Positions 22,990 to 31,567 of a stretch of 34,460 nt of DNA are shown piece by piece. The notes below the pieces were generated by a model. The model did no database searches and had not been told where the DNA came from. It was given only the letters and a program-made list of their open reading frames with translations. Position 1 is the stretch's first letter; each line of letters starts with the position of its first letter. Source of the stretch: Lujinxingiaceae bacterium (GTDB lineage: Bacteria > Myxococcota_A > Bradymonadia > Bradymonadales > Bradymonadaceae); contig JACCWM010000077.1 of assembly GCA_013697635.1 (NCBI GenBank), positions 1 to 34,460 of the forward strand. The letters run 5' to 3'. The position numbers were made by a program, and so were the translations under genes.

Positions 22990-24786
22990 ATGACAAATCG
23001 ACTCTTCGGTGCAGCGATCCTCATCCTGTTTGCGCTTTTGGGCTTGGCCGGCTGCACCTATGAATCGAACAGCCTGGCCGGGATCGCTTGTCCCGACGAA
23101 GGCGCACGAAGCGGCGCGTTGATCTGTCTCTCGGGCGTCTGGGTCAACGATGCCCAAACGTTGCTCGACGTGGTAGGCGATGACGTGCCCGACGTGCCCG
23201 ACGGGACCGACATACCCGATGTGCGCATTGCCGACGTCGACAAAGACACCACCGACACACCGTCTGTGCCCGATACCAGCGACGGTGGCGACGTCGATCC
23301 CTGCGTGCCCGAGAGCGATACTCAGTTTTGCGAACGCCAGACCACCATCTGTGGCCCGCTCAGCGCCCTCGACAACTGCGGCGTCACACGCAACGTCGAC
23401 GAGTGCGGCTCCTGTCAGTCAGACGAGCGGTGCCAGCAAAACCTGTGTGTGCCAGCCTCATGCAACGACCTCGTCAAGAACGGCACGGAGACCGACGTCG
23501 ACTGCGGCGGCAATTGTCCGCCCTGCGCAACCACGCAAGCCTGCCTGGTGGGGCCTGACTGCCTCAGCGGCGTCTGCGGAGCCAACAAGGCTTGCCGGGC
23601 CGCGACCTGTGAAGACGGCGTCAAGAATGGCAGCGAGAGCGCCATCGATTGCGGAGGAAGCTGTCCCAACGCCTGCGCCACCGACATGGGTTGCAACGGC
23701 CCTGCCGACTGCCAGAGCCGCGTGTGCATCGGCGACACATGCCGTGCACCGACGTGCAGCGATGAGGTCAAGAATGGCAGCGAGAGTGACGTCGATTGTG
23801 GTGGGAGTTGCCCGCTAAAGTGTACCACCAACAAAGCCTGCAGTGGCCCCGGCGACTGCCAAAGCGGCGTTTGCACCAATGATGTCTGCCTGGCTGCCAC
23901 CTGCTCGGATGGCGTTCAAAATGGCCAGGAGACCGACATCGACTGCGGCGGCCCGACCTGTGAGAGCTGCGTGACCCGTTACACCCAGATCAGCGCCGGT
24001 GGCAGCCACACCTGCGGCCTTCGGCCCAACGGCACGATCGCCTGCTGGGGCAACGACGGCAATGGCCAGGCCACGATCCCAAACGGCACCCACACCTACA
24101 AACAGGTCGCCGCCGGCTTCGCCCACACCTGCGCGATTCGCAGCGACGACGCCGTGGTTTGCTGGGGCAAAGCCGGTCCCTGGCGCACGCCGCCAGCCGG
24201 CGCCTTCCTTCAGATCAGCGCCGGCTTCGAGCACAACTGCGGCATCCTCACGGACTCCAAATTGCTCTGCTGGGGCAACCCGGGTGATGATCGCCTCGTA
24301 ACCGGGACCGGTGCCTCAGGTTGGGGACAAGTCAGTGCCGGCACCAAGCACTCCTGTGTGACGATGACGACCGACATCAGCAACAACTCGCGCTGCTGGG
24401 GCGACTCGTCCGAAGGTCGCGCAAGCCTCGGTACAGGCTCGAACAACAAGTACAAACGGATCAGCGCCGGCGAGGAGCACACCTGCGCGATCAAGTTCTC
24501 CGACAACACCCTGGCCTGCTTTGGTAACTCCGCCGAGAGCTGGGTGAACCAGCGCCCGAGCGGCACCTACACCGAGGTTTCCTCTCGCCACAAGTACAAC
24601 TGCGCGGTTCACACCAACGGATCGCTGGCCTGCTGGGGCGAGTCCAACTCGAATCGCACGATGCACCCGGTGGGAAACAACTTCGTTCAGGTCAGCGCCG
24701 GTTGGCTTCACGCCTGTGCGCTGACCGCGCAGCAACACGTCGTCTGCTGGGGCAACGCCGGCGACGGGCGCACCAACGTGCCTTGA
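22990..24786 (+). CDS. Lipoprotein with Cys-rich repeats and seven RCC1-like repeats
   Basis: A 598-residue exported protein. The signal sequence has lipobox LAGC (Cys22). An Asp/Pro/Thr-rich spacer (residues about 60-100, with repeated DVPD units) leads to four Cys-rich repeats (23461-23972) of the form C-x-D-x-V-x-N-G-x-E-T-D-V-D-C-G-G-x-C-P, with two to four further Cys each; the last is shortened. Then come seven RCC1/BLIP-II-like repeats (from about 23976), each with an ISAG-x-x-H-x-C start and a CWG end, likely a seven-bladed beta propeller with one disulphide per blade. Such proteins occur on the surface of Myxococcota. No Shine-Dalgarno sequence is visible before the ATG. A terminator hairpin follows the stop. 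The ligand is unknown. Confidence 0.88.
   Translation: MTNRLFGAAILILFALLGLAGCTYESNSLAGIACPDEGARSGALICLSGVWVNDAQTLLDVVGDDVPDVPDGTDIPDVRIADVDKDTTDTPSVPDTSDGGDVDPCVPESDTQFCERQTTICGPLSALDNCGVTRNVDECGSCQSDERCQQNLCVPASCNDLVKNGTETDVDCGGNCPPCATTQACLVGPDCLSGVCGANKACRAATCEDGVKNGSESAIDCGGSCPNACATDMGCNGPADCQSRVCIGDTCRAPTCSDEVKNGSESDVDCGGSCPLKCTTNKACSGPGDCQSGVCTNDVCLAATCSDGVQNGQETDIDCGGPTCESCVTRYTQISAGGSHTCGLRPNGTIACWGNDGNGQATIPNGTHTYKQVAAGFAHTCAIRSDDAVVCWGKAGPWRTPPAGAFLQISAGFEHNCGILTDSKLLCWGNPGDDRLVTGTGASGWGQVSAGTKHSCVTMTTDISNNSRCWGDSSEGRASLGTGSNNKYKRISAGEEHTCAIKFSDNTLACFGNSAESWVNQRPSGTYTEVSSRHKYNCAVHTNGSLACWGESNSNRTMHPVGNNFVQVSAGWLHACALTAQQHVVCWGNAGDGRTNVP
23461..23972. repeat. Four degenerate Cys-rich coding repeats of about 150 bp
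   Basis: DNA-level repeats inside the RCC1 lipoprotein. The phrase GTCAAGAATGGCAGCGAGAG recurs exactly at two copies and in altered form in the others. Each unit encodes one Cys-rich module of about 48 residues, and the fourth stops after about 24. The units are too diverged to be simple polymerase slippage but could still recombine. Confidence 0.75.
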
Positions 24787-24837
24787 ACGGCTGCAGCCTT
24801 GCTCAGTACCCCGAAGTCGTTGGAGAGAAAATGACGA

Positions 24838-24868
24838 AAACGGCCACGCCTGTTGCGCGTGGCCGTTT
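24838..24868. terminator. Terminator between RCC1 lipoprotein and sdhB
   Basis: Inverted repeat with 12-bp arms (AAACGGCCACGC at 24838-24849 and its complement at 24857-24868) and a 7-nt loop. The plus strand continues with GTCTTAG and the minus strand with TTCGTCATTTTC, so the U-tracts are short. It lies between the two convergent genes and probably serves both. Confidence 0.75.
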
Positions 24869-24871
24869 GTC

Positions 24872-25633
24872 TTAGAACTTGCTGAAGATCGCTCGCAGAT
24901 ACTCGCGCTTCATCACTGCGATGTTGTCGAGCGAGATCTCCTTGGGACAGGCCGCCTCGCACTCGCCCAGATTCGAGCAGTTGCCAAAGCCCTCGATGTC
25001 CATCTGATCGACCATGCGCGCCACCCGGCGGTTGCGCTCGGCGTCGCCCTGGGGGAGCAAGGAGAGCTGGGTGATCTTGGCGCCGGTGAAGAGCGAGGCG
25101 CTGGCGTTGGGACAGGCCGCCACGCAGGCGCCGCAGCCGATGCAGGCTGCCGCGTCGAAGGCGCGATCGGAGATGTCCTTGTTGATACGCATGCCGTTGG
25201 CATCGGGCTTGGGTCCGGTGTTGACCGAAACATAGCCGCCGGCGGCAATGATCCGATCGAGCGCGCCCCGATCGACGACCAGATCCTTGATCACCGGAAA
25301 GGCCTTGGCGCGAAACGGCTCGACGACGATCGTGTCGCCCTCGCGAAACGAGCGCATGTGAAGCTGGCACACGGTCGTGCCCCGCTCGCCGCCGTGGGCC
25401 TGGCCGTTGACCGTCAGGCTGCACTGCCCGCAGATGCCTTCGCGACAATCGCCGTCAAACTCGATCGCCACCTCGCCGCGGTGGATCAGCATCTCGTTGA
25501 GCACGTCGAGCATTTCCAAAAAGGACATGTGCTCCGAGATTCCCGGCACGGCCTTGTAGTCCACGAAGGCACCGGCCGCTTCGGGGCCAGCCTGGCGCCA
25601 CACCCTCAAATTCAACTTCATGTCGTCGGACAT
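24872..25633 (-). CDS. sdhB: Succinate dehydrogenase/fumarate reductase iron-sulfur subunit
   Basis: A 253-residue SdhB/FrdB protein, the electron-relay subunit between SdhA and the membrane. A 2Fe-2S site (C63, C68, C71 in CREGICGQC, plus a later Cys) is followed by a ferredoxin-like [12 protein letters not shown] motif for a 4Fe-4S cluster and [15 protein letters not shown] for the remaining clusters. The sequence style and length resemble the type found with five-helix cytochrome b subunits in delta-proteobacteria and Bacteroidetes rather than E. coli. The ATG at 25633 has AGGAG 7 nt upstream. It is the last gene of sdhCAB, 21 bp after sdhA, and ends at the terminator hairpin. Confidence 0.95.
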   Translation of the reverse strand: MSDDMKLNLRVWRQAGPEAAGAFVDYKAVPGISEHMSFLEMLDVLNEMLIHRGEVAIEFDGDCREGICGQCSLTVNGQAHGGERGTTVCQLHMRSFREGDTIVVEPFRAKAFPVIKDLVVDRGALDRIIAAGGYVSVNTGPKPDANGMRINKDISDRAFDAAACIGCGACVAACPNASASLFTGAKITQLSLLPQGDAERNRRVARMVDQMDIEGFGNCSNLGECEAACPKEISLDNIAVMKREYLRAIFSKF

Positions 25634-25654
25634 CCCGTACTCCTTCTGGGCTCG

Positions 25655-27574
25655 TTACTTGTAGCTACGTTGCGAAAGTTCGACGTTCTCAAAGACGAGC
25701 GCCTCTTTGTGCAGCGCGGGCTCCTCGCCGGGGCCCTTGAACTGCCAGGCGCCGGCGTAGGCGAAGTTTTCGTCGTCGCGCAAGGCCTCGCCATCGGCGG
25801 TCTGGAACTCCTCACGAAAGTGGCCGCCACATGACTCGTTGCGATGCAGGGCATCGCGCGTCATCAGCTCACCGAGCTCGATGAAGTCAGCCACGCGCCC
25901 GGCCAACTCGAGCATCTTGTTGAACGATTCCGAGGTGCCCGTGAGCAACAAGTTGGTCTCGAAGCCCTGCTTGATCTCGGCGATCTGGCCAAGAGCCTGC
26001 TTCAATCCCTCCTCGGTGCGCGACATGCCGACCTTGTCCCAGAGCACCTCGCCGAGGCGGCGATAATACTCGTTGACGGTCGTGTCGCCCTTGGTGCCGC
26101 GCTCGATAAAGCCGTTGATCTGGCGCTTGACGTCGGCCTCGGCCTCCTTGAACGCCGGATGCTCAACGGTCACACCGGAGGCCTTCTCGCGGGCCAGGTA
26201 ATTGCCCACGGTAAAGGGCAGCACGAAATAGCCGTCGGCCAAACCCTGCATCAGGGCGCTTGCACCCAGGCGATTGGCGCCGTGATCGGAGAAGTTCGCC
26301 TCGCCGGCCACGAACAAGCCGGCCACCGTGCTCTGCAGCTCGTAGTCGACCCACAACCCGCCCATCGTGTAATGGATCGCCGGATAGATGCCCATCGGCG
26401 TCTCGTAGGGGTTCTCGGCCGTGATCTTGGCGTACATATGAAACAGGTTGCCGTACTTGTCCTCGATCGCCTTTTGACCCTGGCGCGCAATCGCGTCACT
26501 AAAATCGAGGTAGACCGCGCGCCCGGCGCCCACACCACGGCCCTCATCGCAGACCGACTTGGCGTTTCGCGAGGCCACGTCGCGCGGCACGAGGTTTCCA
26601 AAGCTCGGATAGCGCGTCTCCAGATAGTAGTCGCGGTCCTCGTTGGGAATCTGGTGGGCCGGCTTCTTGACGTCCTCTTTTTTCTTGGGCACCCAGACGC
26701 GGCCGTCGTTTCGAAGGCTCTCGCTCATCAAGGTGAGCTTGGACTGATAGTCGCCAGCCTGGGGAATGCAGGTCGGGTGGATCTGCACATAGCTCGGGTT
26801 GGCAAAGTAGGCGCCGCGCTTGTAGCAGCGCCAGGCGGCCGTGGCGTTCGAGTTAAAGGCGTTGGTCGACAAGTAGTAAGCGCGCCCGTAGCCGCCCGTG
26901 GCCAAGATCACGGCGTTGGCCGCGTATTTTTCGATCGAGCCGTCGACCAGGTTGCGCACGATGATCCCGCGCGCCTTGCCATCGACGACCACCAGATCGA
27001 GCATCTCGCGGCGCGTGAACATCTCCACCTTGCCCGCGTCGACCTGGCGAAGCAGCGCCTGATAGGCGCCCAAGAGCAGTTGCTGGCCGGTCTGGCCGCG
27101 CGCATAAAAAGTGCGCGAGACCTGCGCGCCGCCAAAGGAGCGGTTGGCGAGCTCGCCGCCGTACTCGCGGGCAAAGGGCACGCCCTGGGCCACGCACTGA
27201 TCGATGATCGCGTTGCTCACCTGGGCCAGACGATAAACGTTGGCCTCGCGAGCGCGAAAGTCGCCGCCCTTGATCGTGTCGTAGAACAGACGCCAGACGC
27301 TGTCGCCGTCGTTGGGATAGTTCTTGGCCGCGTTGATGCCGCCCTGAGCGGCGATGCTGTGCGCACGCCTGGGCGAGTCCTGGATGCAAAACGCTTTGAC
27401 GTTGTAGCCGAGCTCACCCAGGCTTGCCGCCGCCGAAGCGCCCGCCAAACCCGTGCCGACCACGATCACGTCCATCTTGCGCTTGTTGGCCGGCGAGACG
27501 AGCTTGACGCTTTCCAAATAGCTGTCCCACTTATTCTGCAGCGGGCCGGCCGGTACTTTTGAATCGAGCGTCAT
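25655..27574 (-). CDS. sdhA: Succinate dehydrogenase/fumarate reductase flavoprotein subunit
   Basis: A 639-residue SdhA/FrdA flavoprotein that oxidises succinate to fumarate in the respiratory chain and citric acid cycle. FAD binding is shown by [20 protein letters not shown] near residue 40, and the covalent-flavin His lies in [12 protein letters not shown]. The dicarboxylate site segments ([49 protein letters not shown]) are intact. ATG 27574 is chosen: it follows the sdhC stop by 1 nt (TGACATG), indicating translational coupling. A GTG at 27586 would overlap sdhC by 11 bp. Length and residue style match the B-type enzymes with about 640 residues. Confidence 0.96.
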   Translation of the reverse strand: MTLDSKVPAGPLQNKWDSYLESVKLVSPANKRKMDVIVVGTGLAGASAAASLGELGYNVKAFCIQDSPRRAHSIAAQGGINAAKNYPNDGDSVWRLFYDTIKGGDFRAREANVYRLAQVSNAIIDQCVAQGVPFAREYGGELANRSFGGAQVSRTFYARGQTGQQLLLGAYQALLRQVDAGKVEMFTRREMLDLVVVDGKARGIIVRNLVDGSIEKYAANAVILATGGYGRAYYLSTNAFNSNATAAWRCYKRGAYFANPSYVQIHPTCIPQAGDYQSKLTLMSESLRNDGRVWVPKKKEDVKKPAHQIPNEDRDYYLETRYPSFGNLVPRDVASRNAKSVCDEGRGVGAGRAVYLDFSDAIARQGQKAIEDKYGNLFHMYAKITAENPYETPMGIYPAIHYTMGGLWVDYELQSTVAGLFVAGEANFSDHGANRLGASALMQGLADGYFVLPFTVGNYLAREKASGVTVEHPAFKEAEADVKRQINGFIERGTKGDTTVNEYYRRLGEVLWDKVGMSRTEEGLKQALGQIAEIKQGFETNLLLTGTSESFNKMLELAGRVADFIELGELMTRDALHRNESCGGHFREEFQTADGEALRDDENFAYAGAWQFKGPGEEPALHKEALVFENVELSQRSYK

Positions 27575-27575
27575 G

Positions 27576-28280
27576 TCAAACCCCACTCTGCGTGATGTAG
27601 ATGAAGATCGGGATGAACAAAAAACCGGCCGCGAGCAGTATGCCGATCAATGCGCCAACGGCATAAAGCGGCTTGGACCAGGCCGGCTTCATCAGGCCCA
27701 TCGATTGCAGCGAGCTCCAGATGCCGTGGCTCAAGTGCGCACCCAAAAACAGCATGACCAGCGTATAGAAGGCCACGTTGATCGGCTGGGTGAAGACCTC
27801 AATTGCGATTGCATACAGGTTCGAGGCCGCAACACCGCCGATCTCGACGTCGTCGGTGCGCCCGACCTTGCCGATGCGAAACTGCCAGATATGCACGATC
27901 AGAAACACGAACAAAACCAGCCCGGTGACGATCATGCTGCGCGAGACCAGGCTGAGATGGCTCGGCCCGCCCTTGGTCACCACGCCCGAAGCGTAGTTTT
28001 GCTTGCGCGCGGCCTTGTTGCGAAGCGTGATCCGAATCGCCCACACGATGTGGATGATGAACACCGCCGCCAGGCCAATCTCGGCGACGACCAGGAGCGG
28101 CCCAAAGCTCGCCAGAAACGCGCCATACTCGTTGAGCATCACGCCGCCCTCAGGCCCGAGGTAGAGCGTCATGTTGCTCAGCACATGGCTGATGATGAAG
28201 CCGACCAGCGCGATGCCCGAAATCGACATGACAAACTTTCTGCCGATCGAGGAATCGAGCGCTTTCTTGAGTGGAATCAT
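27576..28280 (-). CDS. sdhC: Succinate dehydrogenase cytochrome b subunit (five-helix type)
   Basis: A 234-residue membrane anchor of the succinate dehydrogenase, of the single-subunit, five-helix type that carries two haems b. Hydrophobic segments start near residues 18, 60, 115, 165 and 205. Candidate haem-ligand His residues lie in [24 protein letters not shown] and [10 protein letters not shown]. The preceding polar N-terminus ends with [13 protein letters not shown], typical for the family. It begins with ATG at 28280 and GGAG 8 nt upstream, and is the first gene of the sdhCAB operon, so no SdhD is needed. A perfect palindrome, CCGACCGGTCGG, lies about 20 bp before the start and may be regulatory. 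Confidence 0.92.
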   Translation of the reverse strand: MIPLKKALDSSIGRKFVMSISGIALVGFIISHVLSNMTLYLGPEGGVMLNEYGAFLASFGPLLVVAEIGLAAVFIIHIVWAIRITLRNKAARKQNYASGVVTKGGPSHLSLVSRSMIVTGLVLFVFLIVHIWQFRIGKVGRTDDVEIGGVAASNLYAIAIEVFTQPINVAFYTLVMLFLGAHLSHGIWSSLQSMGLMKPAWSKPLYAVGALIGILLAAGFLFIPIFIYITQSGV

Positions 28281-28300
28281 GAATCAAACTCCGATTGTAA

Positions 28301-28312
28301 CCGACCGGTCGG
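28301..28312. promoter_or_regulatory. CCGACCGGTCGG palindrome upstream of sdhC
   Basis: A perfect 12-bp palindrome lies 20 bp upstream of the sdhC ATG, in the likely leader or promoter of sdhCAB. It could be an operator for a dimeric regulator. In a GC-rich genome such a palindrome can arise by chance, and no second copy was seen upstream of other operons here. Confidence 0.25.
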
Positions 28313-28477
28313 GGCGCATCTGTCGCTTGGCTCGTTGGAGCGGCGCATTCGCGGCTTTACATCGTGACGTCTCTGGTCGGATGATTGCACGAGCGTACTT
28401 GGCGCAAGTGCTTAACACGATTATTGCCGCCACAAAAGACTTTCGCACCATTTCCAAGCCATCTCCCAGCCCAACTG

Positions 28478-29947
28478 ATGGAACCCGATCTGCACGAGGA
28501 AATTTCCCAATTTCGCCGCGACGGAGCGCTCGCTGTGCTGCTCCACGGCAGCCGCCACCTAAGCTACCGGATTGTGGTGGCTTTTTTTGTGCTGGGCTCG
28601 CTGGCACACCTGTGGCTGGCCGATGCCTGGGAGTGGGATTGGCTTGTCTCCAACCTGGTATTCTTGGCCGGCCTGGCGCTGCTCCTCTGGCGCGGCGCGG
28701 CGCTTGGCTGGCTGTTGTGCGCGCTTGCCAAGCTGATCAGCCTGCTCTTCTTGCGCGACCAGCTCACCCAGTCGATGGTCTTGCTCTTCTTTGGCATGGC
28801 CGGCTTCGTATTCATGGCCTACGACGGCTGGCGGGCCACGCGCTCACCGCGCGGTGCGCCCACACTTGAGACGAGTTACGGCGCGCTCAGCTCGGGCGAG
28901 GCGTCGTTTTTCGATGTCTTTCGGGCGATCACCGTGCTCGTCTACGCGCTGGCCGCGCTTCACAAGCTCAACCGCGATTTCATCGACCCGACCTTGAGCT
29001 GCGCAAGCTACGGCCTGCAAAAGCTCGCCCACTACTGGCATGTCGAGCTGGCCGCGCTGCCCGAAACACTCGTCGGGGCTTCGCCCTCGCTCGTGCTCGC
29101 CACCGAGATCGGCATCGTCGCGCTCTTCTTGTGTGGTCTTCGTCGCGCGGCCTGGTGGCTGGCCGTGGCCTTTCACATCCCGCTGACCCTGACCATGGCC
29201 CCGGCCTACGCCTTTGTCATGCTCGCAGGTCACGCCGCCTTTGCTCGCCCCGACGACATCGCTGCAATCCAGCTCGTTTTGAGCCGCTTCTGGGGGCCGA
29301 TCGCCGCCGTGGCCACCCTGCTCACGGCCCTGAGCCTCTACCGCCACGGCCGCTGGCCGGAGGCCTCCATGGTCCCCAAGGAGTGGCTGCTCTGGGCGCT
29401 GCTCGCCACGCTGAGCTTGCTGATCGCGCGCCACGGCCTGGCCCGCTACCCGCTCAAGGGGCGCCTGCGCTTTCGGCCTGCACCGGCGCTGATCGTTTTG
29501 CTCTTCGCGCTCAACGGCCTCTCACCCTACCTCGGACTTCGCTTCCACCACACCGGCGCCATGGTCAGCAACCTGCGCATCGACGAGGGCTGCTGGAACA
29601 GCCTGATCTTCTCCGAGCGCATGCGCATCAGCGAGGACTACGTGCGCGTCGACTTCACCTACATGCGTGAGCCCGGCTTCATGCCCACCTACGAGCGCAT
29701 CGTGCTCGAGCAGCTCTGGAGCCCTCCGCAGATTCGCCAGATGCGCCGAAACTGGTGCAAGCAGCGCCTGCGCCCCTTCTATCTCGAAGGTACCTTTCGC
29801 GGTCAGGGTTTTGCCATCGAAGACCTGTGCGACGATCAGCGCCTGCCCTTTGGGGCCGACGGCGTCTTTGGCATCGAGCTTTTTGAAGACTCGCTGCGCT
29901 TTCAAAAGAACTTGATGCGCCAATGCCCCAAGACCTGCATTCACTGA
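28478..29947 (+). CDS. HTTM-like multi-pass membrane protein
   Basis: A 489-residue membrane protein with roughly nine to eleven hydrophobic segments and a soluble C-terminal part of about 120 residues. The segment AALHKLNRDFIDPTLSCASY resembles the HKLN-type signature of bacterial HTTM (vitamin K-dependent gamma-carboxylase-like) proteins, and the distribution of helices also fits. The canonical carboxylase activity is not proven for bacterial members. The C-terminal region has NSLIFSERMRISEDYVRVDF and several Cys in the last 60 residues (CDD, CPKTC). The ATG at 28478 lacks a clear Shine-Dalgarno sequence. It lies divergently from sdhC and convergent with the lipoprotein pair, leaving 6 bp between stops. 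Family assignment is moderate. Confidence 0.7.
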   Translation: MEPDLHEEISQFRRDGALAVLLHGSRHLSYRIVVAFFVLGSLAHLWLADAWEWDWLVSNLVFLAGLALLLWRGAALGWLLCALAKLISLLFLRDQLTQSMVLLFFGMAGFVFMAYDGWRATRSPRGAPTLETSYGALSSGEASFFDVFRAITVLVYALAALHKLNRDFIDPTLSCASYGLQKLAHYWHVELAALPETLVGASPSLVLATEIGIVALFLCGLRRAAWWLAVAFHIPLTLTMAPAYAFVMLAGHAAFARPDDIAAIQLVLSRFWGPIAAVATLLTALSLYRHGRWPEASMVPKEWLLWALLATLSLLIARHGLARYPLKGRLRFRPAPALIVLLFALNGLSPYLGLRFHHTGAMVSNLRIDEGCWNSLIFSERMRISEDYVRVDFTYMREPGFMPTYERIVLEQLWSPPQIRQMRRNWCKQRLRPFYLEGTFRGQGFAIEDLCDDQRLPFGADGVFGIELFEDSLRFQKNLMRQCPKTCIH

Positions 29948-29953
29948 GCCTGC

Positions 29954-30664
29954 TCAGCGCACCAAGATGTGCAGGTCGTACTCGACCTGGGGAGCGCGCT
30001 GGGGATCGCCTTGATCGACCGACTCGACGGCGAAGCGAAAACCACCGACGCTGTTTCTTCCCGTGGCAGGAAACTTGACGATCACCTTGCGGGTGGTCGC
30101 GTCCGGCGGCGGGCAGTAGACATTGACGTGATCGCAGTCGTAGCTCTCCACCTTCAGGTCCAGCAGCCCCGGGTCACAACCGCCTTTGACGGTCAGGCTA
30201 ATTTCGATGAAGAAGTCGTGCGTGCTGCAGTCGACCGTGTTCATCTGATACCAGTCGGCCGGCTCATTGGCACACATGATGCGCGAGAGCGTCTCGTCGA
30301 TCACCACGAATTCGCCGCTGCCGTGGCAGCCTACAGCACGGTTGGTGAAGTAGACCGCCTGCGACCAGGTGTTGTTCTCCTTGAGCTCTGGATCGTCGCA
30401 GGTCGCCGTAAACGGATTGAGAACACACTTGCGCCCAAGGTTGGTGCCATTATTGCCCGTGTTATTGCCCGCATTGTTGCCCGTGTTGTTGGTGGTCGAG
30501 TTGTTCAAAGAGCTATCGTCGGTGACTTCGCACGCGTTGTTGATACACAGCTCGCCGTCAAAACAATCCGTGGTTTTTCGACAATACAAGCCGCGTTCTT
30601 CGCTCGCGCAGCCGATCGCAAGCACGGCGGCCATCAACCCAACACTCGCCACTCTCCTCATCAT
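29954..30664 (-). CDS. Lipoprotein with Asn-rich linker, paralogue of its neighbour
   Basis: A 236-residue exported lipoprotein with lipobox AIGC (Cys19). A small Cys module follows (C-x5-C-x5-C-x5-C, CRKTTDCFDGELCINNAC), then an Asn/Thr/Gly repeat linker (NNTGNN units) and a C-terminal beta-rich domain with conserved pairs of Cys (CVLNPFTATCDDP, CGS/HG, CANEPADWYQM, CDPG, CDHVNVYC). No enzymatic motif is seen. It overlaps the paralogous upstream gene by 4 bp (ATGA), so both are surely cotranscribed and translationally coupled. Shared features with the neighbour include the CFD-E-C motif, the CVxNPxTxTCDDP motif and the final QVEYDLHI/QIEYDMSV end. Function unknown. Confidence 0.85.
   Translation of the reverse strand: MMRRVASVGLMAAVLAIGCASEERGLYCRKTTDCFDGELCINNACEVTDDSSLNNSTTNNTGNNAGNNTGNNGTNLGRKCVLNPFTATCDDPELKENNTWSQAVYFTNRAVGCHGSGEFVVIDETLSRIMCANEPADWYQMNTVDCSTHDFFIEISLTVKGGCDPGLLDLKVESYDCDHVNVYCPPPDATTRKVIVKFPATGRNSVGGFRFAVESVDQGDPQRAPQVEYDLHILVR
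30449..30496. repeat. 12-nt tandem repeat in the lipoprotein linker
   Basis: Four tandem 12-nt units (ATTATTGCCCGT, GTTATTGCCCGC, ATTGTTGCCCGT, GTTGTTGGTGGT), read on the minus strand, encode NNTG/NNAG-type units of the linker. Short coding repeats like this can change length between strains. Confidence 0.8.
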
Positions 30665-31410
30665 AGCAGGTACACCCGCACGCTCATGTCGTACTCGATC
30701 TGCAGCGCCTCGCGCGGGCTCGCCAACTGCTTTGCACGCACCGCCCAGTAAAACGCTCTGGCATCATTGCGCAAAGCGACCGGTACACGCACGATCATGC
30801 GCTGCGTCGCGCCTACGGCCTCCGGACAGTAGACGTCTTCATGGCTACAATCGTAGCCCTGATTCCCGGCTACGAGCTCGATGTCGGCCAGGTCACAGCC
30901 GTTTTTCACGGTCAACTTCAGCTCGATGAAAAAAGGCTGTTCGCGACACGTCACCATGTTGAGGCTGTACCAGTCCTCCAATTCCGTGGCGCAGATCACA
31001 CGCGACACACTGCGATCCAGGGACTCGAAACCTTGGTCCAGGCAGCCAACCGCCTTGTTCGAATTGGTCGACGCGGCCTCGACCCTACTGTTATTCGTGT
31101 GGGCTTCGGGATCGTCGCAGGTTGTGGTCAACGGGTTGACCACGCACTTGCCCACCGGCGTGCTGGTATTGTTGTCGTTGCCACCCCCGGACGTCTCGTT
31201 CAAATCGGCGTCTCGATCCGTCTGGCCCCCGGCATCGGGATGATTGGCTGCGAGCTTGCAGGTGTTTCTCAGGCAGATCTCGTCGTCGAAACACTGCGCC
31301 TGCGAGCTGCACGACGCTGGACGAGCGGAATCGAAGGAGCACCCGCCCAGCAGTGCGATGGCGATTGGCCAGACAATCGCAGCTAAGGCACGGTGAAAAG
31401 GACGGTTCAT
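30661..31410 (-). CDS. Lipoprotein, first gene of a paralogous pair
   Basis: A 249-residue lipoprotein with lipobox LGGC (Cys24) and a Cys module (CSSQAQCFDDEICLRNTC). Instead of the neighbour's NNTG repeat it has an Asp/Gly/Asn-rich spacer (DRDADLNETSGGGNDNN). The C-terminal domain has CVVNPLTTTCDDP, CLDQGF, CATELEDWYSL, CDLADIEL and CSHEDVYCPE in the same order as the downstream paralogue and ends QIEYDMSVRVYLL. The ATG at 31410 has GGAG 6 nt upstream; longer in-frame readings upstream add residues unlike a signal peptide. The stop overlaps the next start (ATGA). The pair probably arose by tandem duplication and then diverged. No enzymatic motif is seen. Confidence 0.85.
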   Translation of the reverse strand: MNRPFHRALAAIVWPIAIALLGGCSFDSARPASCSSQAQCFDDEICLRNTCKLAANHPDAGGQTDRDADLNETSGGGNDNNTSTPVGKCVVNPLTTTCDDPEAHTNNSRVEAASTNSNKAVGCLDQGFESLDRSVSRVICATELEDWYSLNMVTCREQPFFIELKLTVKNGCDLADIELVAGNQGYDCSHEDVYCPEAVGATQRMIVRVPVALRNDARAFYWAVRAKQLASPREALQIEYDMSVRVYLL

Positions 31411-31567
31411 GGGCGCTCCGAGCAATCCTGTCAGACAAAGCATCGCATACTTTGGCCTCCTTTCTATCACAACGCCCACCCACATTTCACGCCCGATCGC
31501 TTCGCCGCTTGCGGTGCCCACCTTCTTGTCTGGATGAGTGCCCTGGAACCAAAGAGCGATCAATCTC

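Noticed and set aside
25844-27562. Open frame of 572 codons on the plus strand opposite sdhA
   Set aside because: SdhA is unmistakable on the minus strand; the plus reading is low-complexity and motif-free.
29943-29957. CTGAG-CCTG-CTCAG hairpin between the HTTM and lipoprotein stops
   Set aside because: The stem is only 5 bp with no U-tract, so it is not a credible terminator.
30449-30496. Short regular repeats considered as a CRISPR or regulatory iteron array
   Set aside because: The 12-nt units are contiguous, have no spacers and lie in frame inside a lipoprotein linker.
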